From contig JBDHSX010000031.1 in the NCBI GenBank assembly GCA_039808365.1, forward strand, positions 1 through 28,220: DNA of 28,220 nucleotides, written 5' to 3'. A model generated the notes under the pieces. That model was not told the DNA's origin and ran no database searches. It saw nothing but the letters and a program-made list of their open reading frames with translations. Shown piece by piece: positions 1 to 7,486 of the stretch; the stretch's first letter is position 1; each line of letters opens with the position of its first letter. Both the position numbers and the translations under genes were made by a program. The stretch comes from 62-47 sp039808365 (GTDB taxonomy: Bacteria > Pseudomonadota > Alphaproteobacteria > Rhizobiales > Xanthobacteraceae).

Positions 1-2268
1 GTCGCGGGGCAAGGTCACGCCGATCACCGTGCCGCAGCCCGGTTTCGATTTCATCCGCATCGAGCCGCCGTGCAGGCCGGTGAGCGACTTGGCGATCGCC
101 AGCCCGAGGCCCGAACCCTGATAGGTCTTGGTCAGTTGCCCTTCGACCTGCTCGAACGGCTGGCCGAGCTTGAGCATGGAGTGCCGCGCGATGCCGATGC
201 CGGTATCGGCGATCATCAGCACAATGGAATTGTCGATCGACCGGCTGCGGACGATCACCCGGCCCCCATCCGGCGTGAACTTCACCGCATTGGACAGAAG
301 ATTGACGACGATCTGCTTGACCGCGCGGCGGTCGGCCACCAGCGGCACCTGATCGTCGAAATCCGCATCCAGCATCAGGCATTTTTCCTGCGCCCGGCCC
401 GCGACCACGCGCAGCGATTCCGTCAGCGTCTGGGCCAGATTGAGCGGCTCGGGATCGAGCTGCATCCGCCCCGCCTCGATCTTCGACATATCGAGAATGT
501 CGTTGATCACTTCCAGCAGGTAGTGCCCCGAGGTGAGAATGTCGTGGCAGTATTCCTGATACTTGTCGGAGCCCAGCGTCCCGAACATGCCGCTGCCCAT
601 GATCTCGGAGAATCCGATGATGGCGTTGAGCGGCGTCCGCAATTCGTGGCTCATGTTGGCGAGGAATTTCGATTTCGCCTGATTGGCTTCCTCGGCGCGG
701 TCTTTTTCGTCGGCGTATTTCTGGGCGAGATCAGCGAGTTCGAGCGCCTGCCGCTCCAGCGTGGCCTGCGAGCGCTTCAGATCGGTCACCGTGGCGCGCA
801 GGCGCAGGTCGTTGTCGACCAGTTTCTGCTCGTGTTCCTTGATCCGCGTGATGTCGGTGCCGACCGACACATAGCCGCCGTCCTTGGTGCGGCGCTCGCT
901 GACGTTGAGCCAGCGGCCGTCGTCGAGTTGCGCCTCGAAGGTGCGGCTGCCCGCGGCGCGCGCGTCGTTCGCCGGCAGCCGCGCGCGAATGTGCGGCATG
1001 CGGCCGACCTCGCAGACCGTTTCATAGGAGGTTCCCGGCGCGACCGCGGTGTCGGGCAGTTTGTGCAAGCGCTGGAAGTGCGAGTTGCAGAGCACGAGGC
1101 GGTCCTCGGCATCCCACAGGACGAAGGATTCCGGAATGGTTTCGATGGCGTCGCGCAGGCGCAGGTCGGCTTCGACGCTGCGCTCGGCCAGGCTTTTCTG
1201 CTCGGTGACGTCGACCGCGATGCCGATGAGATGCAGGCCGCCGTCGCGCGCGCCGTGGCTCAGTTCGCAGCGCACGCGCAGCCAGATCCAATGGCCGCTC
1301 GCGTGCTGCATCCGGAAACTCTGGTCGATGTGATTGATCTTTCCGGAGATCAGAAGGTCGGCGATCTCGTACAGGTCGATATCGTCGGAGCGGACCAGCG
1401 CGTTGACCTCGCCGAACGTCAGCAGGTCGCTGCGGCCGGCGAGGCCGAGGATGGAGAACATCGAGTGCGACCAGAAGATGCGGCCGCGCGACAGGTCCCA
1501 GTCCCACAGCCCGCAGCGTCCGCGATTGAGCGCGGTGTCGATCCGCCCGCGCACCGCGTCGTTGATCAGGTCGCCCTCGCGCGCGCGGGTCGATTGCCAG
1601 TGAAACGCGAAGCCGAGAATGAGGACGACGAAGCCGGTGGTGGCGGACAGCGTCACCGCGAGCGCGGCGTCGGATTGCCAGAGCAGCGAGCCGTGCGGTT
1701 GCGCGATCACGAGCTGGCCGGGAAGCGCCTTGAGGGCGCGCGTGGTGAAGATGGCGCCGTCGATCCTGCCGATCCTCGGCTCGGTTCCGGCGGACGCCGG
1801 CGACGTTGTCAGGGCGAGGGTCGCGAGTTGTTCGCGCGCGCTGTCGCTGAGCCGCTCCAGGGACAGACCGGCGACGGGACGGCGATCGGCACCGATGATC
1901 TGGATCGCGCGGTTCGCCGCGCGGGCCCAGGCCGGGATCAGCGACGACAGCAGTTCCTTGAGACGCGACGGCGTGACGGCTGACTGTTGCTCCGACAGAT
2001 TGCGGTCGAGACGCTCGGCGAGCAGATCGGCCAGCGCGGTGAGGTCGCGCTCGGCGGACGCCTGCATTTGCCTTCCGTGATCGGTGACCTGGACGAAGGC
2101 GCCGAAGCAGATCGTGACCAGGAACGCGATGATCAGGATCGGGACCGCGCGACACAACAGCGGCTCGGCGTTGAGCAGCCGATGATAGGCCGGTTTCGCG
2201 ATCGATTGCGCCAATCCCTTGATCGAATCGGATTGGACGCATGCGCCTTGCGTGCGCGCGCGCATCAT
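1..2268 (-). CDS. PleC/DivJ-type membrane PAS sensor histidine kinase (C-terminus cut by window edge)
   Basis: I translated 756 residues on the minus strand; the frame is still open at base 1. Residues about 41-60 and 205-223 are hydrophobic and bracket a ~145-residue presumed periplasmic domain. Two PAS-like domains follow (about 240-355 and 366-476), then a coiled linker and the HisKA domain with the H-box around His541 (NMSHELRTPLNAIIGF). The ATPase domain has an N-box at 656-660 (NLLSN), DTG at 688-690 and a G-box at 719-725. The H-box neighbourhood, including KYQEYCHDI and VINDILDMSKIEAG, resembles the DivJ/PleC/PdhS group that acts on DivK in alphaproteobacterial cell-cycle control; that role is inferred from family resemblance. 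I chose ATG 2268 because GAGGGG sits 7 nt upstream; in-frame ATGs at 2304, 2274 and 2265 are alternatives. Whether a receiver domain follows cannot be seen. Confidence 0.9.
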   Translation of the reverse strand, partial: MMRARTQGACVQSDSIKGLAQSIAKPAYHRLLNAEPLLCRAVPILIIAFLVTICFGAFVQVTDHGRQMQASAERDLTALADLLAERLDRNLSEQQSAVTPSRLKELLSSLIPAWARAANRAIQIIGADRRPVAGLSLERLSDSAREQLATLALTTSPASAGTEPRIGRIDGAIFTTRALKALPGQLVIAQPHGSLLWQSDAALAVTLSATTGFVVLILGFAFHWQSTRAREGDLINDAVRGRIDTALNRGRCGLWDWDLSRGRIFWSHSMFSILGLAGRSDLLTFGEVNALVRSDDIDLYEIADLLISGKINHIDQSFRMQHASGHWIWLRVRCELSHGARDGGLHLIGIAVDVTEQKSLAERSVEADLRLRDAIETIPESFVLWDAEDRLVLCNSHFQRLHKLPDTAVAPGTSYETVCEVGRMPHIRARLPANDARAAGSRTFEAQLDDGRWLNVSERRTKDGGYVSVGTDITRIKEHEQKLVDNDLRLRATVTDLKRSQATLERQALELADLAQKYADEKDRAEEANQAKSKFLANMSHELRTPLNAIIGFSEIMGSGMFGTLGSDKYQEYCHDILTSGHYLLEVINDILDMSKIEAGRMQLDPEPLNLAQTLTESLRVVAGRAQEKCLMLDADFDDQVPLVADRRAVKQIVVNLLSNAVKFTPDGGRVIVRSRSIDNSIVLMIADTGIGIARHSMLKLGQPFEQVEGQLTKTYQGSGLGLAIAKSLTGLHGGSMRMKSKPGCGTVIGVTLPRD

Positions 2269-2369
2269 GCCCATGCCCCTCGGGATTCCTCTGAATGCCG
2301 TCATCGCCGCGTCTGGCGACGAGTGGCGGCAACGCACCTTGACGCGGTCGGTTCGACGCCGAGACTCAA

Positions 2370-2384
2370 ATCCGGTGACCGGAT
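2370..2384. promoter_or_regulatory. 15-bp palindrome upstream of the histidine kinase
   Basis: ATCCGGTGACCGGAT is a perfect 7-bp inverted repeat around one central base, about 100 bp upstream of the chosen kinase start. It could be a dimeric repressor operator. No regulator can be named from the sequence. Confidence 0.35.
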
Positions 2385-2478
2385 ATCTCGAACGGACGCC
2401 GTTTCCGCCGGATCGAGCCGGCCCCCCGGCTGTCTCGAATCAATGAGATTTGAATCCAGTTTTCGCGACGTGTCGAGA

Positions 2479-2494
2479 GTCAACGAATCGTTAA
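2479..2494 (-). promoter_or_regulatory. CtrA-like site with embedded GANTC methylation site
   Basis: On the minus strand this reads TTAA-N7-TTGAC, one base from the alphaproteobacterial CtrA consensus TTAA-N7-TTAAC. A GAATC sequence (CcrM-type GANTC) lies inside the 7-bp spacer at 2485-2489. It lies about 210 bp upstream of a PleC/DivJ-type kinase, a class of gene often tied to the CtrA/DivK network. The match is short and could arise by chance. Confidence 0.35.
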
Positions 2495-2605
2495 CGCGAA
2501 AAAACTTTATCCAATGCTGATTTTTTGCCGGGCGATTTGACGCAGTCGAGTCCGAAACGGGAACGCGCGGCGATCGATTCAGCGCGTGATTGGTCTCAAC
2601 GGAAA

Positions 2606-2632
2606 CGCGGGCTGTTATCCTCGGAGCCCGCG
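2606..2632 (-). terminator. Hairpin downstream of the cation transporter
   Basis: CGCGGGCT (2606-2613) pairs perfectly with AGCCCGCG (2625-2632) around an 11-nt loop. Read on the minus strand the stem is followed by TTTCC, a weak U-tract. It lies about 140 bp past the stop codon of the cation transporter, beyond the palindromic repeat, so it could end that transcript. Confidence 0.35.
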
Positions 2633-2643
2633 CCCCGATGAGG

Positions 2644-2746
2644 CGTCATCGTCCGCGAAGGCGGACGATCCAGTAACCCGTAAAAGTGCATGGGAAATTT
2701 GATCCGCCACGGAATGCTGGATCCTCCGCTTTCGCGGAGGATGACG
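2644..2746. repeat. Nested palindromic intergenic repeat (REP/BIME-like)
   Basis: Two 32-bp arms, 2644-2675 and 2715-2746, are in inverted orientation around a 39-bp centre and match at 28 of 32 positions. Each arm is itself a hairpin: ATCGTCCGC/GCGGACGAT in the left arm and ATCCTCCGC/GCGGAGGAT in the right. Two of the four differences between arms are a compensatory pair that keeps the hairpin intact. Each arm also has a shared CCAG(T/C)A flank. The form matches palindromic repeats I know from Bradyrhizobium/Rhodopseudomonas intergenic DNA. It lies 27 bp past the stop of the cation transporter. Confidence 0.8.
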
Positions 2747-2772
2747 TTTCCCGTGTTACGGAGCCACGTGTA

Positions 2773-4173
2773 TCAACCCTTGAAAATCACGCTCTGGACG
2801 CGCGCGGGTTCGGCGTGGCTGATGACGCGCTTCACGGTCGGATCGGCGCGACGCAAAGCGCGCTCGATGTCGTCGACGGCTTCATGAACCCGCGTGACGC
2901 TCATGGTCGGCGCGGCCCGGCAGTGGAAATTGACGATCTGTCCGGTTTCGGTGTCGCGCACGCGCACGTTGTGAATGTCGTGGATGCCGCGCTCCGCCGC
3001 GAAGCCCGACAGCGCGCTTGCGATTTCCGCGACGCGGGCGGCGGGGGCGTCGATGCCGGTCGGCGCTTCCGGTTCGAGCGGCTCGATGTGGGTGTCGACC
3101 TCGACGTCGGCGCCGAACTCGTCGCGAATCCTCTGCTCAAGGCTCTGCGCGATGTCGTGCGCCTTGCTGAGTTCGAGCTGGCCATCCACTTCGAGATCGA
3201 TGCTGACGCTCAGCCGCTCGCCGAGATCGTGGACCGTGACGTGGTGGATGGCGAGCGCGGCGTTGCGCGCGATCACCATGATGCGGTCGCGCACCGTCTC
3301 GTTGTCGCGCGCCACCGGCAGCGCGGTGAAGGTGAGATCGGCGTCGCCGAGCGCGGCGCTCACCGCATCCTGCGCCGCGCGCTTGATGGCGTCGACGCGG
3401 TCGATCGGATAGGTGCGCGGCACCTGGACGTCGGCGTCGATGAAATGGGTCGGGCCGACCATGCGCGCGCGCAGCCGCTCCACGCCGATCACGCCGGGCA
3501 CCGCGAGGATCGCCGCGCGGACCTTGTCGGCGACGCCTTCCGGCGCGCGGTCCAGCAAGGTCTCGATGGTCGAGCGTCCCAGCCGCAAGCCGAGCACCGA
3601 GATGGCGATGGCGATGGCGATGGCGGCGGCGGCGTCGCCCCACCAATAGCCCAGCGCGGCGAGTCCGAGCCCGATGATCACCGCCACCGAACCCATTACA
3701 TCGGAGGCGAAATGCAGCGCGTCGGCGGCGAGCGCCTGGCTTCGGGTCGCCCGCGCGACGCGGTGCAGCGCATAGGCGCGCCACAGATTGACGCCGATGT
3801 CGACCAGCAGGACCACGAACGGAATCGCCGAGATCGTCGTCGGCGCGACGCCGTCGCGCAGGTGGCCGTAGGCCGTCACCAGAATGCCGCCCGCCAGCAC
3901 ATAGAGCAGCGCGATCACGCCGAGCGCCGACAGGCTTTCGAATTTGCCGTGGCCGTAGTGATGCTCCTCGTCGGCGGGCCGGTCGGAAAACCGCACCACG
4001 ATCCAGGTGATGACGGTGGCGACGAGATCGACGGAACTGTGCAGCGCCTCGGAAATCAGGGCGAGACTGCCGATGCCGATGCCGACCGCGAATTTCACCG
4101 CGGCCATCGTCGCGCTCGCCACCACGGAGATCGCGGCGACGCTGGTTTTCGCGGTGTGGGCGGGCTGGCTCAT
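2773..4173 (-). CDS. Cation diffusion facilitator (CDF) transporter with extended cytoplasmic region
   Basis: 466 residues. A divalent metal/proton antiporter of the inner membrane. The metal-site motifs are visible: HSSVD in TM2 (His45, Asp49) and HFASD in TM5 (His154, Asp158), plus the conserved GHGKFE loop at 74-79. Membrane segments span about 10-200. The rest, about 265 residues, is far longer than the single ZT-dimer domain of a usual ~300-residue CDF protein. It appears to contain three ferredoxin-like modules (about 211-286, 292-366, 378-456), each ending in a strand resembling VEVDTHIEP. The metal (Zn, Fe, Co or other) cannot be decided. Four in-frame copies of a 6-bp unit (3601-3624) encode an Ala-Ile run in the last membrane segment. 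The upstream Shine-Dalgarno is weak; the start is taken as the ATG before SQPAHTAKT. Confidence 0.9.
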   Translation of the reverse strand: MSQPAHTAKTSVAAISVVASATMAAVKFAVGIGIGSLALISEALHSSVDLVATVITWIVVRFSDRPADEEHHYGHGKFESLSALGVIALLYVLAGGILVTAYGHLRDGVAPTTISAIPFVVLLVDIGVNLWRAYALHRVARATRSQALAADALHFASDVMGSVAVIIGLGLAALGYWWGDAAAAIAIAIAISVLGLRLGRSTIETLLDRAPEGVADKVRAAILAVPGVIGVERLRARMVGPTHFIDADVQVPRTYPIDRVDAIKRAAQDAVSAALGDADLTFTALPVARDNETVRDRIMVIARNAALAIHHVTVHDLGERLSVSIDLEVDGQLELSKAHDIAQSLEQRIRDEFGADVEVDTHIEPLEPEAPTGIDAPAARVAEIASALSGFAAERGIHDIHNVRVRDTETGQIVNFHCRAAPTMSVTRVHEAVDDIERALRRADPTVKRVISHAEPARVQSVIFKG

Positions 4174-4302
4174 GGGCAGGGTTTAGCAGCCCCGGCGGCC
4201 AACCTCAAAGCGGCGCCGGCGGATGCACCCGGTATTTTTTGGTCCGTTGATGCGAATTAGTCCGACTTAAAACAGCGCGACGATATCGCGTCACGCCGGG
4301 CG

Positions 4303-5271
4303 TTACAGCGTGACCACGATCTTGCCGAGGTGCTTGTTGGCTTCCATGCGCGCGAAAGCCTGAGCGATGTCATCGAAGGGAAATGTTCGGTCAATCGGCA
4401 GCCGAAGCGTTCCGGCCTCGACCGCCGGCCAGATGTCGGATTTGACCTCGGTGAAGATGTCGCGGATCTCCGCGATCGAGCGGGTGCGGAAGGTGACGCC
4501 GATATAGTGAATGCGGCGGGCGGCGTGCAGATCGAAATCGAAGTCGCCATGATTGCCGCCAAGCCGGCCGACATTGACGATGCGGCCGAGCACGCGGGTC
4601 GCGGCGAGATTTTGATTGGCGACGAAGCCCGAGATCTGGTCGATGATCAGATCGACGCCGGCGCCCGCGGTCGCTTGAAGCACCTGATCGACCCATGCCG
4701 GGTCGCGCGAGTCGATGGCGAGATCGGCGCCGAAATCCTTGAGGCGGGCGCGGCGCGCGGGATCGGTCGACGATCCGATCACGGTGCGCGCGCCTTTCTG
4801 CCGGGCGATCTGCAACGCCATCAGGCCGACGCCTGAACTGGCTCCCTGAACCAGCACCGTCTGGCCTTGCTGCAAGCGGCCGTTGGTCACCAGCGCGTTG
4901 TGCATGGTGGTGAGCGCGACCGGCAGCGTCGCGGCCTCCTCGAAGGTCATGGTGGCGGGGACGTGGAACAGTCGCCCGCAGTCGGCCAGCGTGTATTCCG
5001 CGAACGCGGCCGCGCCCGATCCCATCACGCGGTCGCCGATTGCGACGTCCGTCGCATCGGGGCCGATCGCCACGACCTCGCCGGCCCATTCCATCCCGAG
5101 CACGGCGCCGACGCCGCCGGCGGCGCCATGGGCATGACCCTTGGTCATGCCCAGATCGGCGCGATTGAGGCCGCAGGCGCGAACCCGGACCAGCACCTGC
5201 GGTCCGGCCGGATCGGGTTTCGCGACGTCGCCGATATGAGCGCCTTGAGCGCCGTAAACGAAAGCTTTCAT
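4303..5271 (-). CDS. Quinone oxidoreductase-like MDR family NAD(P)-dependent oxidoreductase
   Basis: 322 residues, typical for the zinc-free quinone-oxidoreductase branch of the medium-chain dehydrogenase/reductase superfamily. The N-terminal GroES-like domain contains CGLNRADL (33-40) and GMEWAGEVVAIG (59-70). The nucleotide-binding Rossmann fold has GASSGVG at 143-149. The catalytic-zinc Cys/His ligands and the four-Cys structural lobe of zinc alcohol dehydrogenases are absent. NADPH is the likely cofactor; the substrate is unknown. A GAGG Shine-Dalgarno lies 7 nt before the ATG. The gene is 129 bp upstream of the cation transporter on the same strand and is probably an independent unit. 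Confidence 0.88.
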   Translation of the reverse strand: MKAFVYGAQGAHIGDVAKPDPAGPQVLVRVRACGLNRADLGMTKGHAHGAAGGVGAVLGMEWAGEVVAIGPDATDVAIGDRVMGSGAAAFAEYTLADCGRLFHVPATMTFEEAATLPVALTTMHNALVTNGRLQQGQTVLVQGASSGVGLMALQIARQKGARTVIGSSTDPARRARLKDFGADLAIDSRDPAWVDQVLQATAGAGVDLIIDQISGFVANQNLAATRVLGRIVNVGRLGGNHGDFDFDLHAARRIHYIGVTFRTRSIAEIRDIFTEVKSDIWPAVEAGTLRLPIDRTFPFDDIAQAFARMEANKHLGKIVVTL

Positions 5272-5420
5272 GGAGTGCCTCGTGCCTGATGGGCGGTGAT
5301 CGGGACGGCTTCCCTGATCCCCTCTTGCAACATGCGTCGATCCGGATTTTGCCGCGTGTGGCGGGTCGGATCAATCGGCGCGGTCGCGCACCGAACACGG
5401 CGAAAGTCAATGCCGAAAGT

Positions 5421-5553
5421 CGAACGGGCCATTTTTCAACAGTCCGTTCGAGCATGATCCCGAAAAGTGGGAACCGGCTTGCGCTTCGCGGCCCCTCGGG
5501 TCGGACAAGATCATGCGAGAGCCTGATTCAACGCCGTTGGATCAGGCTCTCGC
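5421..5553. repeat. Rhizobial palindromic intergenic repeat
   Basis: Three inverted repeats are visible: CGAACGG (5421-5427) with CCGTTCG (5444-5450); GCATGATC (5452-5459) with GATCATGC (5509-5516); and a long stem at 5515-5553. The segment GAGCATGATC followed by CGAAAAGTGGGAACCGG resembles a repeat scattered widely through Bradyrhizobium-group intergenic regions. The family assignment is from memory of such sequences. Confidence 0.65.
5515..5553 (-). terminator. Strong hairpin after the first binding-protein gene
   Basis: GCGAGAGCCTGAT (5515-5527) pairs perfectly with ATCAGGCTCTCGC (5541-5553). A T-G wobble and CAAC/GTTG extend the stem to about 18 pairs around a 3-nt GCC loop. It starts 30 nt past the stop of the leftward transporter cluster. 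There is no clear U-tract, so it may act as a transcript-end stabiliser as much as a terminator. Confidence 0.6.
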
Positions 5554-5583
5554 GTCGAAGCCGGCGCGTGTCCGGCCCCGCGG

Positions 5584-6732
5584 TTACTTGGCGAGCCGGA
5601 ACTTGCCGTTCTCGACCTTGATCAGGAACGCCGAACGCTCGTCATAGCCGTTGTGGTCGGTCGGGCTCATGTTCGACAGGCCGTTGTTGAGATAGATCTG
5701 CTTGCCGTTCTCCAGCGCCTCGCGCAGCGCGGCGCGGAATTCCGGCGTGCCCGGCTTGCCCGCCTTGAGGGCGGCCGGCATGGCTTTTTCCACCAGCACC
5801 ATCGAGTCCCACAGATGCGCGCCGAACGCCGCCGGCTCTTCCTTGTGCAGGGCCTTGTAGGCGGCGATGAACTGTTCCGGCGCCGGACGGAACGGGCTGT
5901 CCTTGGGCAGATCGTCGACGACGGTGAAGGCTTCGCCGGTATATTCCGCGCCCTCGACATCCTTGCCGCCGAGCTTGATGAACTCGTTGGTGGCGACGCC
6001 GTGGGTCTGATAGATCGGCCCCTTGTAGCCGCGCTCGCGCAGCGCCTTCTGCGGCAGCACCGCCGGGGTGCCGGCGGCGGCGATGAACACCGCGTCCGGC
6101 TTGGAGGCGATGATCTTCAGCACCTGTCCGGTGACGCTGGCGTCGCCGCGCGCATAGACCTCGTGCGTGGTCAGCTCAATGCCGGCCTTCGGCGCTTCCG
6201 CCTTCAGCACGTTGTAGTAGCCCTCGCCGTAGCCGTCGGAGAAGCCGATATAGCCGAGCTTCTTGGTGCCGGTCTTGGCGATGTGCTTGAGGATCGCCCG
6301 GGCCATGATGTCGTCGTTCGGCACCACCTTGAATACCCACTTCTTCTTGTCGTCCATCGGCGACACCAGCACGGCGGCGGCGGCGAGCGTCAACAGCGGC
6401 GTCTTGGACTCGGCGGCGATGTCGATCAGCGGCAGCGACACCGGGGTCAGCGACGAGCCGACCAGCACGTCGACCTTTTCCTCCGAGATCAGCTTGCGGG
6501 CGTTCTGCGCCGCCTTGGTCGGATCGGACTCGTCGTCGAGCGCGATATAGGTGACTTTCTGCCCGCCGATCTCCTTGGGCAGGATCGGCACCGTCTTGCT
6601 CTGCGGCTGTCCCAGCGCCGCGCCGGGGCCCGATGCGCTCATGGTGATGCCGACCTTGAGCTGCGCGTGGGCGCTGCCGGCGGTCAGCGCGACCGTCGCC
6701 AGTGCGATGAGCCAGGTTTTCGTTGGTAGCAT
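5584..6732 (-). CDS. HAAT-family ABC transporter periplasmic binding protein (LivK-like)
   Basis: 382 residues. A Sec signal peptide ends at AHA-Q (cleavage after about residue 23). The mature protein is a type I periplasmic binding protein of the Peripla_BP_6 kind: LKVGITMSASGPGAALG at the start, then KAAQNARKLISEEKVDVLVGS and a GYIGFSDGYGEGYY segment. It should capture the substrate for the permease and ATPases encoded just upstream. The ATG at 6732 was chosen because GGGAGG lies 7 nt before it and the signal peptide begins there; the longer open frame (to 6867) overlaps livF. It is the last gene of the leftward cluster, 28 nt after livF. Ligand unknown; an aromatic or other small carboxylate is suggested by the linked P450. 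Confidence 0.92.
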   Translation of the reverse strand: MLPTKTWLIALATVALTAGSAHAQLKVGITMSASGPGAALGQPQSKTVPILPKEIGGQKVTYIALDDESDPTKAAQNARKLISEEKVDVLVGSSLTPVSLPLIDIAAESKTPLLTLAAAAVLVSPMDDKKKWVFKVVPNDDIMARAILKHIAKTGTKKLGYIGFSDGYGEGYYNVLKAEAPKAGIELTTHEVYARGDASVTGQVLKIIASKPDAVFIAAAGTPAVLPQKALRERGYKGPIYQTHGVATNEFIKLGGKDVEGAEYTGEAFTVVDDLPKDSPFRPAPEQFIAAYKALHKEEPAAFGAHLWDSMVLVEKAMPAALKAGKPGTPEFRAALREALENGKQIYLNNGLSNMSPTDHNGYDERSAFLIKVENGKFRLAK

Positions 6733-6760
6733 GACGTCCTCCCTTGGTTGTTTGGCGAGT

Positions 6761-7486
6761 TTAGTAGTCGTTGCCGCCGAGGCCGAGATAACTTTCGACC
6801 AAGCGGCTGTCCTGCGCGATCTCGGCGGGCGAGCCCTGCGTGGTGATCGCGCCGAGTTCCATGACATAGGCGTAATCCGCGACCTGCAACGCCGCGCGGG
6901 CGTTCTGCTCGACCAGCAGGATCGAGACGCCGCCGGCGCGCAGTTCGGTGAGAATCTGGAAGATATCCCGCACGATGCGCGGCGCGAGCCCCAGGCTCGG
7001 CTCGTCGAGCATCAACAGCGTCGGCCGCGCCATCAGCGCGCGGCCCATCGCCAGCATCTGGCGCTCGCCGCCGGACAGCGTGCCGGCCAGTTGCTGGCGG
7101 CGCTCCTTGAGCCGGGGGAATTGCGAAAACACCTGCTCCAGCGTCTGGTTGCGCTCGGCGCGCGACCGGCGGATGCCGCCGAGCAGGAGATTGTCCTCCA
7201 CCGGCATGTCGGCGAACAGTTCGCGCCGCTCGGGCACCAGGCACAGACCCTGCTGCACGCGGGCCTCCAGCGGGACGCTCGCGATCGGCCGGTCGCGAAA
7301 CGTGATCGCGCCGCGCGCCGCGAGCAGTCCCATCAGCGCGTTGAGCAGCGTGGTCTTGCCGGCGCCGTTGGCGCCGATCACCGTCACCAGCGCGCCCTGC
7401 GTCACCGTGATCGAGACATTGTGAACGACCTCGGCGCGGCCATAGGCGACGCTGAGGTCGCGCACATCGAGCAGCGGCGCGGTCAT
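6761..7486 (-). CDS. livF: HAAT ABC transporter ATP-binding protein LivF
   Basis: 241 residues, the usual LivF size. Walker A is GANGAGKT at 38-45, the ABC signature LSGGE at 137-141, and Walker B LLMLDEP at 157-163, followed by LGLAP and the C-terminal YLGLGG common to LivF. It pairs with the ATPase half of the upstream fused protein to drive import. Its start overlaps the stop of the fused livM-livG by 4 nt (ATGA), indicating translational coupling. The binding-protein gene follows after 28 nt. Confidence 0.93.
   Translation of the reverse strand: MTAPLLDVRDLSVAYGRAEVVHNVSITVTQGALVTVIGANGAGKTTLLNALMGLLAARGAITFRDRPIASVPLEARVQQGLCLVPERRELFADMPVEDNLLLGGIRRSRAERNQTLEQVFSQFPRLKERRQQLAGTLSGGERQMLAMGRALMARPTLLMLDEPSLGLAPRIVRDIFQILTELRAGGVSILLVEQNARAALQVADYAYVMELGAITTQGSPAEIAQDSRLVESYLGLGGNDY

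Larger units (their letters stand above)
2269..2772. other. Gene-free stretch upstream of the kinase
   Basis: About 500 bp with no convincing gene. It holds a 15-bp palindrome, a CtrA-like/GANTC site, a possible terminator hairpin for the cation transporter and a nested palindromic repeat, each listed separately. Both neighbours are on the minus strand, so this stretch is downstream of the cation transporter and upstream of the kinase. Confidence 0.7.
5272..5583. other. Gene-free stretch with a palindromic repeat
   Basis: About 310 bp between the binding-protein stop and the oxidoreductase start. The half at 5421-5553 is a repeat with several hairpins, listed separately. The remainder (5272-5420) should contain the oxidoreductase promoter, but I see no convincing -35/-10 pair. 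An open frame crossing it on the plus strand runs into the 3' end of the binding-protein gene and has no family signature. Confidence 0.6.

Noticed and set aside
70..1983. 637-residue open frame on the plus strand
   Set aside because: It is antisense to the histidine kinase, whose minus-strand frame shows all kinase motifs. The plus-strand product is a low-complexity Arg/Asp/Ala-rich shadow typical of GC-rich DNA.
1022..2332. 436-residue minus-strand open frame starting near the kinase
   Set aside because: It is in a different frame from the kinase and encodes an Arg/Pro-rich chain without motifs.
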